This document shows positions 1-6,138 of a DNA stretch of 7,468 nt, one piece after another. The translations under genes were made by a program, and so were the position numbers. Numbering within the stretch: the first letter of the stretch is position 1; each line of letters begins with the position of its first letter. This DNA comes from Methylococcaceae bacterium NSP1-2 (GTDB lineage Bacteria > Pseudomonadota > Gammaproteobacteria > Methylococcales > Methylomonadaceae), in NCBI GenBank assembly GCA_002256685.1, contig NQJH01000080.1, positions 1 to 7,468 on the forward strand. Direction: 5' to 3'. The notes beneath the pieces are model-generated. The model did not search any database, was not told where the DNA came from, and saw only the letters and a list, made by a program, of their open reading frames with translations.

Positions 1-305
1 GCCGCACTGATACCCTTGCTAGTGATACTGGATAAGCGGTGGACTAAAAAAGTACTCGATGATTTTGCCGCATCGGCAGCCGCATCGGCAGCATGTTGTA
101 GCTGAGCATCATCAACATGCACAATACCGTAGTACTCACTGACAAACAGCATCACAATAATTGCGCCACCGATAAAAAGAGCAGTTTTCAGCATTTTTTT
201 GGCAAAATAACCCACTGCCATGCCGATGATAAAAGGCGCACCGACACTGCCTATCAAGAAAGGCGTAGAAAAAATATCGTCGGAAGACGCGACACTGTTG
301 TTCAT
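1..305 (-). CDS. FUN14 family membrane protein, partial (C-terminus beyond the left edge)
   Basis: The minus strand is open from an ATG at 305-303 to the window edge, giving 101 residues with no stop. The protein has a short polar N-terminus, then a glycine-rich hydrophobic segment at about residues 16-34 (PFLIGSVGAPFIIGMAVGYF), then AKKMLK, then a second hydrophobic segment at about 41-55 (ALFIGGAIIVMLFV). A charged, alanine-rich stretch follows (HAADAAADAAK). The pattern of a glycine-rich helix, a basic AKKxLK link and a second helix is typical of small bacterial FUN14-domain proteins (PF04930), whose role in bacteria is not established. The start is the first ATG of the open frame; only a weak GGA lies 12 bases upstream. 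The gene is divergent from the esterase genes to its right. The alternative is an unrelated small two-helix membrane protein, but the order and spacing favour FUN14. Confidence 0.72.
   Translation of the reverse strand, partial: MNNSVASSDDIFSTPFLIGSVGAPFIIGMAVGYFAKKMLKTALFIGGAIIVMLFVSEYYGIVHVDDAQLQHAADAAADAAKSSSTFLVHRLSSITSKGISA
68..91. repeat. 12-bp tandem duplication inside the FUN14-family gene
   Basis: The 12-mer ccgcatcggcag occurs twice without a gap (68-79 and 80-91). On the coding (minus) strand it produces the internal repeat AADA-AADA in the segment after the second membrane helix. The unit is a multiple of three, so the frame is kept. It is probably a simple slippage duplication. 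Confidence 0.85.
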
Positions 306-356
306 AGATTTAATGATTCCGTTGTGGTGTGCTGTGATTATTTAAAAAGAGCCGCG

Positions 357-387
357 ATTTTAGCCTTGTTGAGTAAAAAAAGTGCAA
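357..387 (-). promoter_or_regulatory. Possible sigma70 promoter for the FUN14-family gene
   Basis: Read on the minus strand, TTGCAC (387-382) and TAAAAT (362-357) are separated by 19 bases, about 50 bases upstream of the start codon. Each box differs from consensus at one position or so, but the spacer is longer than the preferred 17. In AT-rich DNA such matches arise by chance, so this is only a candidate. Confidence 0.25.
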
Positions 388-409
388 AAATCAATCATAT
401 CTATGCAGT

Positions 410-474
410 AAGTAGGAGTCCAATAGCTTCAGCTATTGGCTAGAAAACAGCTAAAGCTGTTTTACTCCTAACTT
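410..474. repeat. REP/BIME-like palindromic element able to form a three-way junction (full copy)
   Basis: Three nested pairings are visible. An outer stem pairs TAGGAGT (413-419) with ACTCCTA (464-470), extended by AAG/CTT with one unpaired base. Arm 1 pairs CCAATAGCT (420-428) with AGCTATTGG (431-439). Arm 2 pairs AAAACAGCT (444-452) with AGCTGTTTT (455-463). CTAG links the arms. All three stems are perfect over 7, 9 and 9 bp. The left end reads GTAGGAGTCC before the hairpin, like the GTAG/GGAG heads of REP sequences that are mobilised by RAYT transposases. A half copy occurs at 2318-2343 in inverted orientation. It lies between two divergent genes. It has no U-tract, so it is not an ordinary terminator. 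Confidence 0.75.
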
Positions 475-588
475 GATAGGCGCACAACAATTCTAATTAT
501 GGACAGTGAGTAACATCAGTAAATAATTTTGTAATGATTATTATGCTATAAAGTGCATTTTTTTGACCAAGTAACGATTTCAAACACT

Positions 589-1548
589 ATGGACACAAGT
601 GAATATGGTTTTGACCCAAGTTATGGTTATTCACTCGCGCAGTTATTAGCCGTAAAACCGCCGAAAGAACCCAAAGATTTTGATGCTTTTTGGCAAACGC
701 GCTATCAGCAAGCCTTAATGGTTGATCCTCAGCCACAAACCAAGATTATCAGTAATAATGAACAAGGCTGGCGCGTGTTTGAAATCAGTTATACCTCTAC
801 TGATAATTTTCCCATTCGCGGCTGGTTATTGTTGCCGCGTGATGGCGTTATTAAGCGCGGTTTCATTATTGGTCATGGTTATGGCGGTCGTGATGAACCT
901 GATTTTCATTTGCCATTTACCGATGCCGCGCTGTTATTTCCCTGTTCTCGTGGTTTAGGACTGAGTGCCGCACCGACCATTTCCTCAGAACCCTATTGGC
1001 ATGTGTTACATAATATTAATCAGACAGACCGTTATATTTTAGGCGGCTGTGTTGACGATGTCTGGCTAGGTGTGAGTGCCTTGTTACAGTTGTTCCCGCA
1101 TTTAGCGGGGCATTTGGGTTATTTAGGCATTAGTTTTTCGGGCGGTATCGGTGCGTTGGCGTTAGCATGGGAACAGCGTATTGCGCGTGGTCATCTTAAT
1201 ATGCCCACGTTTGGTCATCATCCATTGCGCTTAAGATTACCAACCAAAGGCAGTACAGGTAGTTTACAACAGTTTTATCAAGCTTATAAAAAACAAGCAC
1301 TTAAAGTTCTGCGTTATTACGATGCCGCTCTGGCAGCAAAGCGAATTACCATGCCAATACATTGTGCTTGCGCAATCTTTGATCCCTTTGTAGCCCCACC
1401 CGCACAGTTTGCCATTTACAACGCCTTAGCCGGTACAAAAGAGCTGTTCGTATTAAGGGCAGGGCATCATTCATACCCTGAACAACACCAACAAGCGCAA
1501 CAACTTATTGCCGAACTTGATGCGTTTTTTGCACCACTGAGTAACTAA
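589..1548 (+). CDS. Divergent acetylxylan esterase / cephalosporin-C deacetylase (CE7, AXE1) family hydrolase
   Basis: From ATG 589 the protein has 319 residues, the normal size for carbohydrate esterase family 7, which removes acetyl groups from xylo-oligosaccharides and cephalosporin-like substrates in the cytoplasm. The N-terminal part KPPKEPKDFDAFW is the usual family opening. The family motifs can be followed in order. RGLG at residues 121-124 replaces the usual RGQG. GISFSGG has the likely nucleophile Ser182, where the family has GxSQGG. DPFVAPP carries the likely Asp265, and GHHSYPEQ carries His293 or His294 in place of the usual His-Glu. Spacing matches the known triads (about 181/269/298). 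No signal peptide is seen. A GTG at 553 is an alternative start adding 12 residues; neither start has a good ribosome site. The next hydrolase gene begins 28 bases downstream, suggesting one transcript. The altered motifs make the substrate uncertain. Confidence 0.82.
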   Translation: MDTSEYGFDPSYGYSLAQLLAVKPPKEPKDFDAFWQTRYQQALMVDPQPQTKIISNNEQGWRVFEISYTSTDNFPIRGWLLLPRDGVIKRGFIIGHGYGGRDEPDFHLPFTDAALLFPCSRGLGLSAAPTISSEPYWHVLHNINQTDRYILGGCVDDVWLGVSALLQLFPHLAGHLGYLGISFSGGIGALALAWEQRIARGHLNMPTFGHHPLRLRLPTKGSTGSLQQFYQAYKKQALKVLRYYDAALAAKRITMPIHCACAIFDPFVAPPAQFAIYNALAGTKELFVLRAGHHSYPEQHQQAQQLIAELDAFFAPLSN

Positions 1549-1576
1549 CTTTATAACCTAACAAATGAATAATTAA

Positions 1577-2305
1577 ATGAATCGAGAATATCACAAATGG
1601 TGGAGTGAGCGATTACAGCGCGATATGGAATTATTGGTATTTGGTCATGCTGGCGCGAAAGTGCTGGTTTTTCCCACGCGTAGAGGTCGGTTTTATGAAT
1701 ATGAAAACATGGGTATGGTTAACGTATTAGCCGATAAAATACAGCAAGGTCATCTGCAACTGTATTGTGTAGACAGCGTGGATAATGAAAGTTTTTATTG
1801 TAATTGGGCGCACCCAGCAGGGCGTATTCAACGCCATATCGCCTTTGAAGACTACATTTTGAATGAAGTGTTACCCTTTATGGCGAGCAAAAATCCGCAT
1901 GATTGTGTTATTTCTCATGGTTTAAGTCTTGGGGCATTCCATGCAGTCAATATTGTCTTACGGCATCCGCATTTATTTAAAAAACTGGTCGCCTTTTCAG
2001 GTCGTTATGATCTCACCCTCGCAGTTGAAAGCTTTCATAATCTGTTAGATGGTTTTTATAACGAAGATGTCTATTTTCATACGCCTAACCATTTTTTGCC
2101 TAATCTTGATTGCAACTTACATTTGAATCATCTTAGGAAAATTGACATTATCCTTACCATCGGCAATGAAGACCCGTTTTTACAAAATAATAAACACCTC
2201 AGTTCAATTCTGCGCCAAAAAGGCATTAATCATCAGTTAATCGTATGGGATGGCAGAGCGCATAGTGCAAGTTACTGGCGGCGTATGGCGGCGATTTATA
2301 TTTAA
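1577..2305 (+). CDS. COG4947-type esterase (esterase D-like alpha/beta-hydrolase)
   Basis: The 242-residue protein opens with NREYHKWWSERLQRDMELLVFGHAGAKVLVFPT in register with COG4947 esterases, a compact relative of the putative esterase family PF00756. A nucleophile elbow HGLSLGAF gives Ser117. GNEDPF gives the likely acid Asp199, and WDGRAHSASYW gives the likely base His229, so the full triad is present. CVDSVDNESFY (residues 64-74) is another conserved stretch of the group. There is no signal peptide or membrane segment, so it is probably cytoplasmic. The natural substrate of this family is not known to me. It follows the AXE1-like gene by 28 bases and likely shares its transcript. No Shine-Dalgarno sequence precedes the ATG; instead a tiny ATG-AAT-AAT-TAA frame ends directly against the start codon. 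Confidence 0.85.
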   Translation: MNREYHKWWSERLQRDMELLVFGHAGAKVLVFPTRRGRFYEYENMGMVNVLADKIQQGHLQLYCVDSVDNESFYCNWAHPAGRIQRHIAFEDYILNEVLPFMASKNPHDCVISHGLSLGAFHAVNIVLRHPHLFKKLVAFSGRYDLTLAVESFHNLLDGFYNEDVYFHTPNHFLPNLDCNLHLNHLRKIDIILTIGNEDPFLQNNKHLSSILRQKGINHQLIVWDGRAHSASYWRRMAAIYI

Positions 2306-2317
2306 ACCTTTTCCTGT

Positions 2318-2343
2318 CAATAGCCAAAGCTATTGGACTCCTA
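2318..2343. repeat. REP-like palindromic element, half copy in inverted orientation
   Basis: CAATAGC (2318-2324) pairs with GCTATTG (2329-2335) around a CAAA loop and is followed by GACTCCTACG. Its reverse complement reads CGTAGGAGTCCAATAGCTTT, matching the left end of the element at 410-439 almost base for base (GTAGGAGTCCAATAGCTT). The second arm of the full copy is missing. It lies in the gap between the esterase gene and ppdK and has no U-tract, so terminator activity is doubtful. Confidence 0.7.
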
Positions 2344-2371
2344 CGCTAGTAAGCCTAAAATACACATTCTT

Positions 2372-2377
2372 TATACT
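2372..2377 (+). promoter_or_regulatory. Possible -10 box of the ppdK promoter
   Basis: TATACT differs from TATAAT at one base and lies 22 bases before the ppdK start codon. No recognisable -35 box is found at 16-18 bases upstream, where the sequence reads near GTAAGC. It is offered only because ppdK sits behind a palindromic repeat that probably separates it from the esterase genes. Confidence 0.25.
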
Positions 2378-2390
2378 TTAATTCCTATTC

Positions 2391-2394
2391 GGAG
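2391..2394 (+). promoter_or_regulatory. Ribosome binding site of ppdK
   Basis: GGAG lies five bases before ATG 2400. It is one of the few good Shine-Dalgarno sequences in the window and fixes the ppdK start, which also matches the family N-terminus. Confidence 0.7.
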
Positions 2395-2399
2395 CATCT

Positions 2400-5150
2400 A
2401 TGACAAAGCAATACATTTATTCATTTCACAAAGGTGATGGAAAAAACAAAGTATTACTCGGTGGCAAAGGAGCAAATCTCTGTGAGATGACTCAAATCGG
2501 TTTAAACGTTCCCCCCGGTTTTGTTATTACCACCGAAGCCTGTTTAGATTATTTACAAGACAAACAATTGCCTGATGGCTTAATGGACGATGTCAGACAA
2601 CAAATCCAAGTGATTGAGCAAGCCAGCGGCAAACAATTCGGCTCTCGCATCAAACCATTATTGGTGTCGGTGCGCTCAGGTTCAGCGATTTCCATGCCGG
2701 GCATGATGGACACCATTTTAAACTTAGGCTTAAATCAAGCCACGCTTAAAGGCTTGATTGAAGAAACTCAAGACCCGCGTTTTGCTTATGACGCGTATCG
2801 CCGTTTCATTCAACTATTCGGCAAAGTCGCGTTAGGCATACACGACGAAAAATTTGATGAGCATTTTGACAATGTTAAACGCCAAGCGGGTATTAAAGCC
2901 GATGTCGCGTTAGATGCCGATCACCTGAAAGAAATCAGCGAATTATTCTTACAAGTCGTCCAAGACGAAACGGGTAAAGCGTTTCCTGAAGACGTGTATG
3001 AACAGCTAGAAATCTCTATTAAAGCGGTATTCAATTCATGGGATGGTAAACGTGCGGTAGATTATCGCCGCGAGTTTCACATTACCCCAAAAATGGCAAA
3101 CGGCACAGCAGTGAACGTCGTCACGATGGTATTCGGTAATATGGGCAATGACTGCGCAACAGGCGTAGGCTTTACTCGTAATCCGGGTACGGGCGAAAAT
3201 GAAATGTACGGTGAGTATTTGGTTAATGCCCAAGGTGAAGACGTGGTAGCGGGCATTCGTACCCCTAAACCCGTCCATGAACTTGCCTTAGAAATGCCCG
3301 ATTTGTATGAGCAATTAGTTGAATTACGCAACAAACTCGAAACCCATTATCACGAAGTACAAGACTACGAATACACCATTGAACGCGGTGTGCTGTATTG
3401 CCTACAAACCCGCAACGGCAAAATGAATGCCGCCGCGATGGTAAGAACCTCAGTCGAAATGGTCGCAGAAGGACTCATCAACAAAGAACGTGCCTTGTTG
3501 CGTATCGATCCTGAATTGTTGGAGCAATTATTGCATCCACAACTAGACCCCGACAATAAGCACAAACCATTAGCACAAGGCTTACCCGCTTCACCGGGTG
3601 CGGCGTGTGGCAAATGCGTCTTTGAAGCCGATGCCGCCGAAATCATGGGGCGTGCTGGTGAAAAAGTTATTTTAGTGCGCGAAGAAACCAAACCCGAAGA
3701 CATACACGGCTTTTTTGCTTCACAAGGTATTTTAACCAGTCGCGGTGGTAAAACCTCACACGCGGCAGTTGTGGCGCGTGGTATGGGTAAAGCCTGTGTT
3801 GCGGGTGCAGAAGACATTAAAATTGACGTTAAATCCCGTTCCGCAGTGATAGGTGATACCCGTTTACGCGAAGGCGACATCATCACTATCGACGGTACGA
3901 CGGGCAATATTTATCTAGGCGAAATTGCTACCATAGAGCCGCATGTTTCCAAAGAATTACACACCTTACTTGGCTGGGCAGATAGTGTTGCGACGCTGAA
4001 AGTTCATGCCAATGTCGATACCCCCGAACGCGCCAAAATGGCAGCCGATTATGGTGCGGCAGGGATTGGTTTATGCCGTACTGAACGTATGTTTAATGCC
4101 AAAGAACGCTTGCCATTAGTGATTGATATGATTTTGGCAGAAGACCACGAAACGCGCACCACTGCACTTGATAAATTGTTTCCAATTCAACGTGATGACT
4201 TTGTTGAACTGTTCACCGCTATGTCGCCTCATGCCGTTACCGTGCGCTTGCTTGATCCACCGATGCACGAATTCTTACCAAGCGAACATCAATTACAAGA
4301 CGAAATCAACGCCTTACAACATTATGAAACTATCGTCAGAGGTCAGCGCGTTACTCTCGACATTTTAGGAATGCAGCAAGACGCATTACCCGCGCCGTTC
4401 GACCACCTTAACGAAGAAGTCATTAACAGCGCGATAGGCAAAAAACAGCTGATGTTGAAAAAAGTGCTGGATTTGTACGAAGTTAATCCAATGTTAGGAC
4501 ACCGTGGTGTGCGTTTGGGTATGAGCTATCCTGAAATTTACAAAATGCAAATCCGCTCTATCCTTGAAGCGGCAGCCATTTGTATGCAGCAAGGCATAGA
4601 AATCGCTCCTGAAATCATGGTGCCGCAAGTCATCACCTCGCAAGAATTGAAACAAGTTAAAACCTACGTTGATGAAATAGAGCAAGATGTAGAAAACCGT
4701 TACAAGCTGAAACTGAAATTCAAGTTCGGCACAATGGTCGAAACCGTCCGCGCCTGTACTCGCGCAGGAAAATTGGCAGAAATCGCCGAATTTTTCTCTT
4801 TCGGTACCAATGATTTAACCCAAGCCACTTTCTCGTTTTCACGCGAAGACGCTGAAAACAAATTCCTGCCTTTGTATAATGAAGCAGGTTTATTGGAAGA
4901 TAATCCGTTTGATGTGTTAGACGTAAAAGGCGTAGGTCAGTTAATGAAAATGACTGTAGACCTCGGCAGAGCAACGCGCCCCGATATTAAAATCGGCATT
5001 TGTGGCGAACAAGGTGGACACCCGCAATCAATTCGTTTCTGCCACCACATCAAGTTGAATTATGTCTCTTGTTCAGCCCCACGCATTCCGATTGCCAGAT
5101 TAGCAGCGGCACATGCCAAATTGTTGGAAGATAGCTATAGTCTGGATTAA
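2400..5150 (+). CDS. ppdK: Pyruvate,phosphate dikinase
   Basis: This 916-residue cytoplasmic enzyme interconverts pyruvate + ATP + phosphate and phosphoenolpyruvate + AMP + diphosphate. The N-terminal ATP-grasp part shows LLGGKGANL (19-27) and VSVRSGSAISMPGMMDT with Arg92. The central phosphohistidine domain has SRGGKTSHAAVVARGMG with catalytic His454. The C-terminal PEP/pyruvate barrel shows GIGLCRTERMF (Arg560), LLDPPMHEFLP (Arg616), GHRGVRLG (700-707), FGTNDLTQATFSFSRED (Asp805) and GICGEQGG with the general acid Cys868. All catalytic residues are present, so it should be active. It is longer than the 874-residue Clostridium symbiosum enzyme. The extra 35 or so residues lie between EFLP (627) and NPMLG (696), in the barrel domain. 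The start has a clear ribosome site. No PPDK regulatory protein (DUF299) gene is in the window. It could serve gluconeogenesis or a diphosphate-linked glycolysis. Confidence 0.97.
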   Translation: MTKQYIYSFHKGDGKNKVLLGGKGANLCEMTQIGLNVPPGFVITTEACLDYLQDKQLPDGLMDDVRQQIQVIEQASGKQFGSRIKPLLVSVRSGSAISMPGMMDTILNLGLNQATLKGLIEETQDPRFAYDAYRRFIQLFGKVALGIHDEKFDEHFDNVKRQAGIKADVALDADHLKEISELFLQVVQDETGKAFPEDVYEQLEISIKAVFNSWDGKRAVDYRREFHITPKMANGTAVNVVTMVFGNMGNDCATGVGFTRNPGTGENEMYGEYLVNAQGEDVVAGIRTPKPVHELALEMPDLYEQLVELRNKLETHYHEVQDYEYTIERGVLYCLQTRNGKMNAAAMVRTSVEMVAEGLINKERALLRIDPELLEQLLHPQLDPDNKHKPLAQGLPASPGAACGKCVFEADAAEIMGRAGEKVILVREETKPEDIHGFFASQGILTSRGGKTSHAAVVARGMGKACVAGAEDIKIDVKSRSAVIGDTRLREGDIITIDGTTGNIYLGEIATIEPHVSKELHTLLGWADSVATLKVHANVDTPERAKMAADYGAAGIGLCRTERMFNAKERLPLVIDMILAEDHETRTTALDKLFPIQRDDFVELFTAMSPHAVTVRLLDPPMHEFLPSEHQLQDEINALQHYETIVRGQRVTLDILGMQQDALPAPFDHLNEEVINSAIGKKQLMLKKVLDLYEVNPMLGHRGVRLGMSYPEIYKMQIRSILEAAAICMQQGIEIAPEIMVPQVITSQELKQVKTYVDEIEQDVENRYKLKLKFKFGTMVETVRACTRAGKLAEIAEFFSFGTNDLTQATFSFSREDAENKFLPLYNEAGLLEDNPFDVLDVKGVGQLMKMTVDLGRATRPDIKIGICGEQGGHPQSIRFCHHIKLNYVSCSAPRIPIARLAAAHAKLLEDSYSLD

Positions 5151-5404
5151 AACTATCGTCGGATAGCGGAGGCAATAGAGACTGTGAGAGAATTGACTGT
5201 TTGGAGTCCAAGACATGATTTGGACTCCAACAGTCTTTATAAAGATAATAGGTAAAATAAAAGTTTTAGCCAATTTTTAGAATACGTTTAGAGTGTCTTT
5301 TTGGCAAATGAACTTCTACTGATTGATATACCTTACCTTAATGGTTGTATTTTCGTGGCGCAAACAACCCACTATTATACAAACAATACAATATAGGTAA
5401 TATC
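5151..5404. other. Intergenic region ppdK to kfrA-like gene
   Basis: No gene is supported here. The stretch holds the hairpin at 5195-5235, a small CTATC/GATAG stem at 5153-5166, and an AT-rich segment upstream of the kfrA-like gene. TTGGCA at 5301-5306 could be a -35 box, but the matching -10 near 5324 is poor. Near the gene, TTGTAT (5345) is the inverse complement of two ATACAA copies (5377 and 5386), and GGTTGT (5343) of ACAACC (5364), possible operator half-sites. Confidence 0.4.
5195..5235. repeat. Long imperfect hairpin downstream of ppdK
   Basis: The arm GACTGTTTGGAGTCCAA (5195-5211) pairs with TTGGACTCCAACAGTC (5220-5235). This gives 16 base pairs with one bulged T and an eight-base loop GACATGAT. 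Each arm contains an internal near-palindrome (TTGGAGTCCAA and TTGGACTCCAA). It lies 44 bases after the ppdK stop and might protect the mRNA 3' end or terminate transcription, but only TTTAT follows, not a run of U. The core GGAGTCCAA is shared with the elements at 410 and 2318, which hints at a related dispersed repeat. Confidence 0.65.
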
Positions 5405-5845
5405 ATGAAAAAAAGAATATTTAACATCTGTAATCAGTTGGTAAAACAAAATATTAAGCCTACTCTTCTGAGGGTGCGGAGTGAATTAGGCGGTGGTAGT
5501 TTTTCAACAATTAACCCTATCTTTAAACAATGGAAAGAAGACAGCAGAACGAGAGATATTCAATCGATAGTCCATTTACGCAATGAAATAGTTGCTATAA
5601 ATCAGAAGGCTGCGTTTTTAATATTGAAGGCAACTGATGACCATTGCGATAAAATTAAAAACGAACATCAAAATGAAATAACAACCTTACAAATAAAAGC
5701 GGCTGAAGCAGATGTAACTATTAGCGCGTTACGCGCGGATATAGAGGCTATAAAAAATGAAAAAGCAATATTGGAAATAAGACTAATGTTTTACGAATTA
5801 ATTGGTAATCGCCTCAAATTCAAGCCAACTGTAAGGTCATTATAA
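5405..5845 (+). CDS. Short KfrA-like DNA-binding protein, possibly truncated
   Basis: The 146-residue product begins with a KfrA_N-type region (PF11740). LVKQNIKPTLLRVRSELGGG followed by SFSTINPIFKQWKED (residues 12-46) matches the family's pattern of a helix, xPT, VRxxLGGGSxxT and a tryptophan helix. Plasmid KfrA proteins bind DNA through this part and carry a long alpha-helical coiled-coil tail; they act in plasmid stability and autoregulate. Here a coiled-coil-like tail (about 53-128, rich in Glu, Lys, Ile and Ala) is short and ends in FKPTVRSL, whereas many KfrA proteins are over 300 residues. The TnpB relic starts just after the stop, so an element or deletion may have cut the tail. The ATG has a modest AGG seven bases upstream; a TTG at 5345 is a less likely start. 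The gene is clearly AT-richer than ppdK, consistent with transfer. Confidence 0.7.
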   Translation: MKKRIFNICNQLVKQNIKPTLLRVRSELGGGSFSTINPIFKQWKEDSRTRDIQSIVHLRNEIVAINQKAAFLILKATDDHCDKIKNEHQNEITTLQIKAAEADVTISALRADIEAIKNEKAILEIRLMFYELIGNRLKFKPTVRSL

Positions 5846-5887
5846 AACTGTAAATTGTAGACCATGGAGCCAAGCCAAAGAAAATAG

Positions 5888-6138
5888 TTTAATAGTCGTT
5901 TTGAATACAAGTCGATAGCGACGCAAAGCGTATTTATAGAAGTCAACGAAAATCACACTATCCAAACCTGCTCGTGCTGTGGCTGTATTAGTTCCAGTAG
6001 TCCGAAAGGTAGAGCAGGTTTGCGAATAAGAAAATGGGCGTGTGCTGAGTGTGGCACACCGCATAATAGAGATATTAATCATTCTCGCTTGGGCATAAGC
6101 GTCTAGCTGTAGGAATCACCCGCTCTTTAGGCGGGTGA
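5888..6138 (+). pseudogene. tnpB: Decayed tnpB, C-terminal zinc-ribbon fragment with frameshifts
   Basis: TnpB is the RNA-guided nuclease of IS200/IS605-type elements. A frame open from 5888 to a stop at 6104-6106 reads FEYKSIATQSVFIEVNE, then TCSCCG with Cys at 5969 and 5978, then PKGRAGLRIRKWACAECGT with Cys at 6041 and 6050, then PHNRDIN. This is the TnpB zinc ribbon plus the RuvC-III motif (usually HDRDxNAA), here with Asn for the first Asp. After NRDIN the family continues NAAxNILALGHxRLAVGI; the sequence instead has lost several bases, and the last part (LGHKRLAVGITRSLGG, 6088-6135) is in another frame, ending in TGA at 6136-6138. Upstream, WSQAK in a third frame (about 5865) suggests a further shift. 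Several lesions and the missing N-terminus mean no functional protein. Confidence 0.85.

Larger units (their letters stand above)
306..588. other. Intergenic region between divergent genes
   Basis: No convincing gene is seen here. The stretch holds the candidate minus-strand promoter for the FUN14-family gene and the palindromic element at 410-474. The rest is AT-rich and should contain the promoter of the plus-strand esterase gene, but I could not pick out a pair of boxes with proper spacing. A GTG at 553 could extend the esterase into this region by 12 codons. Confidence 0.5.

Noticed and set aside
117..443. Plus-strand open frame of 108 codons at the left edge
   Set aside because: It overlaps the FUN14-family gene on the other strand, has a biased low-complexity composition (many His, Lys, Arg) and reads through the palindromic repeat.
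410..474. Cloverleaf-like fold as a tRNA gene
   Set aside because: There is no acceptor stem of proper form, no T-loop motif (GTTCGA-like) and no anticodon arm; two AT-rich hairpins in an outer stem fit a palindromic repeat instead.
2306..2345. Hairpin after the second esterase as a rho-independent terminator
   Set aside because: The stem is only 7 bp with an AT-rich base and is not followed by a T run; similarity to the copy at 410 explains it better as a dispersed repeat.
3365..3907. Minus-strand open frame of 180 codons inside ppdK
   Set aside because: It is a shadow of the strongly conserved PPDK phosphohistidine domain; no ribosome site and no recognisable family.
5840..6082. Minus-strand open frame of 80 codons over the insertion-element remnant
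   Set aside because: It lies antisense to the recognisable TnpB zinc ribbon, and its sequence has no family features of its own.
5888..6138. TnpB-like sequence as a living RNA-guided repressor (TldR-type)
   Set aside because: The N-terminal two thirds are absent and the remainder is split over different frames, so no full protein can be made.
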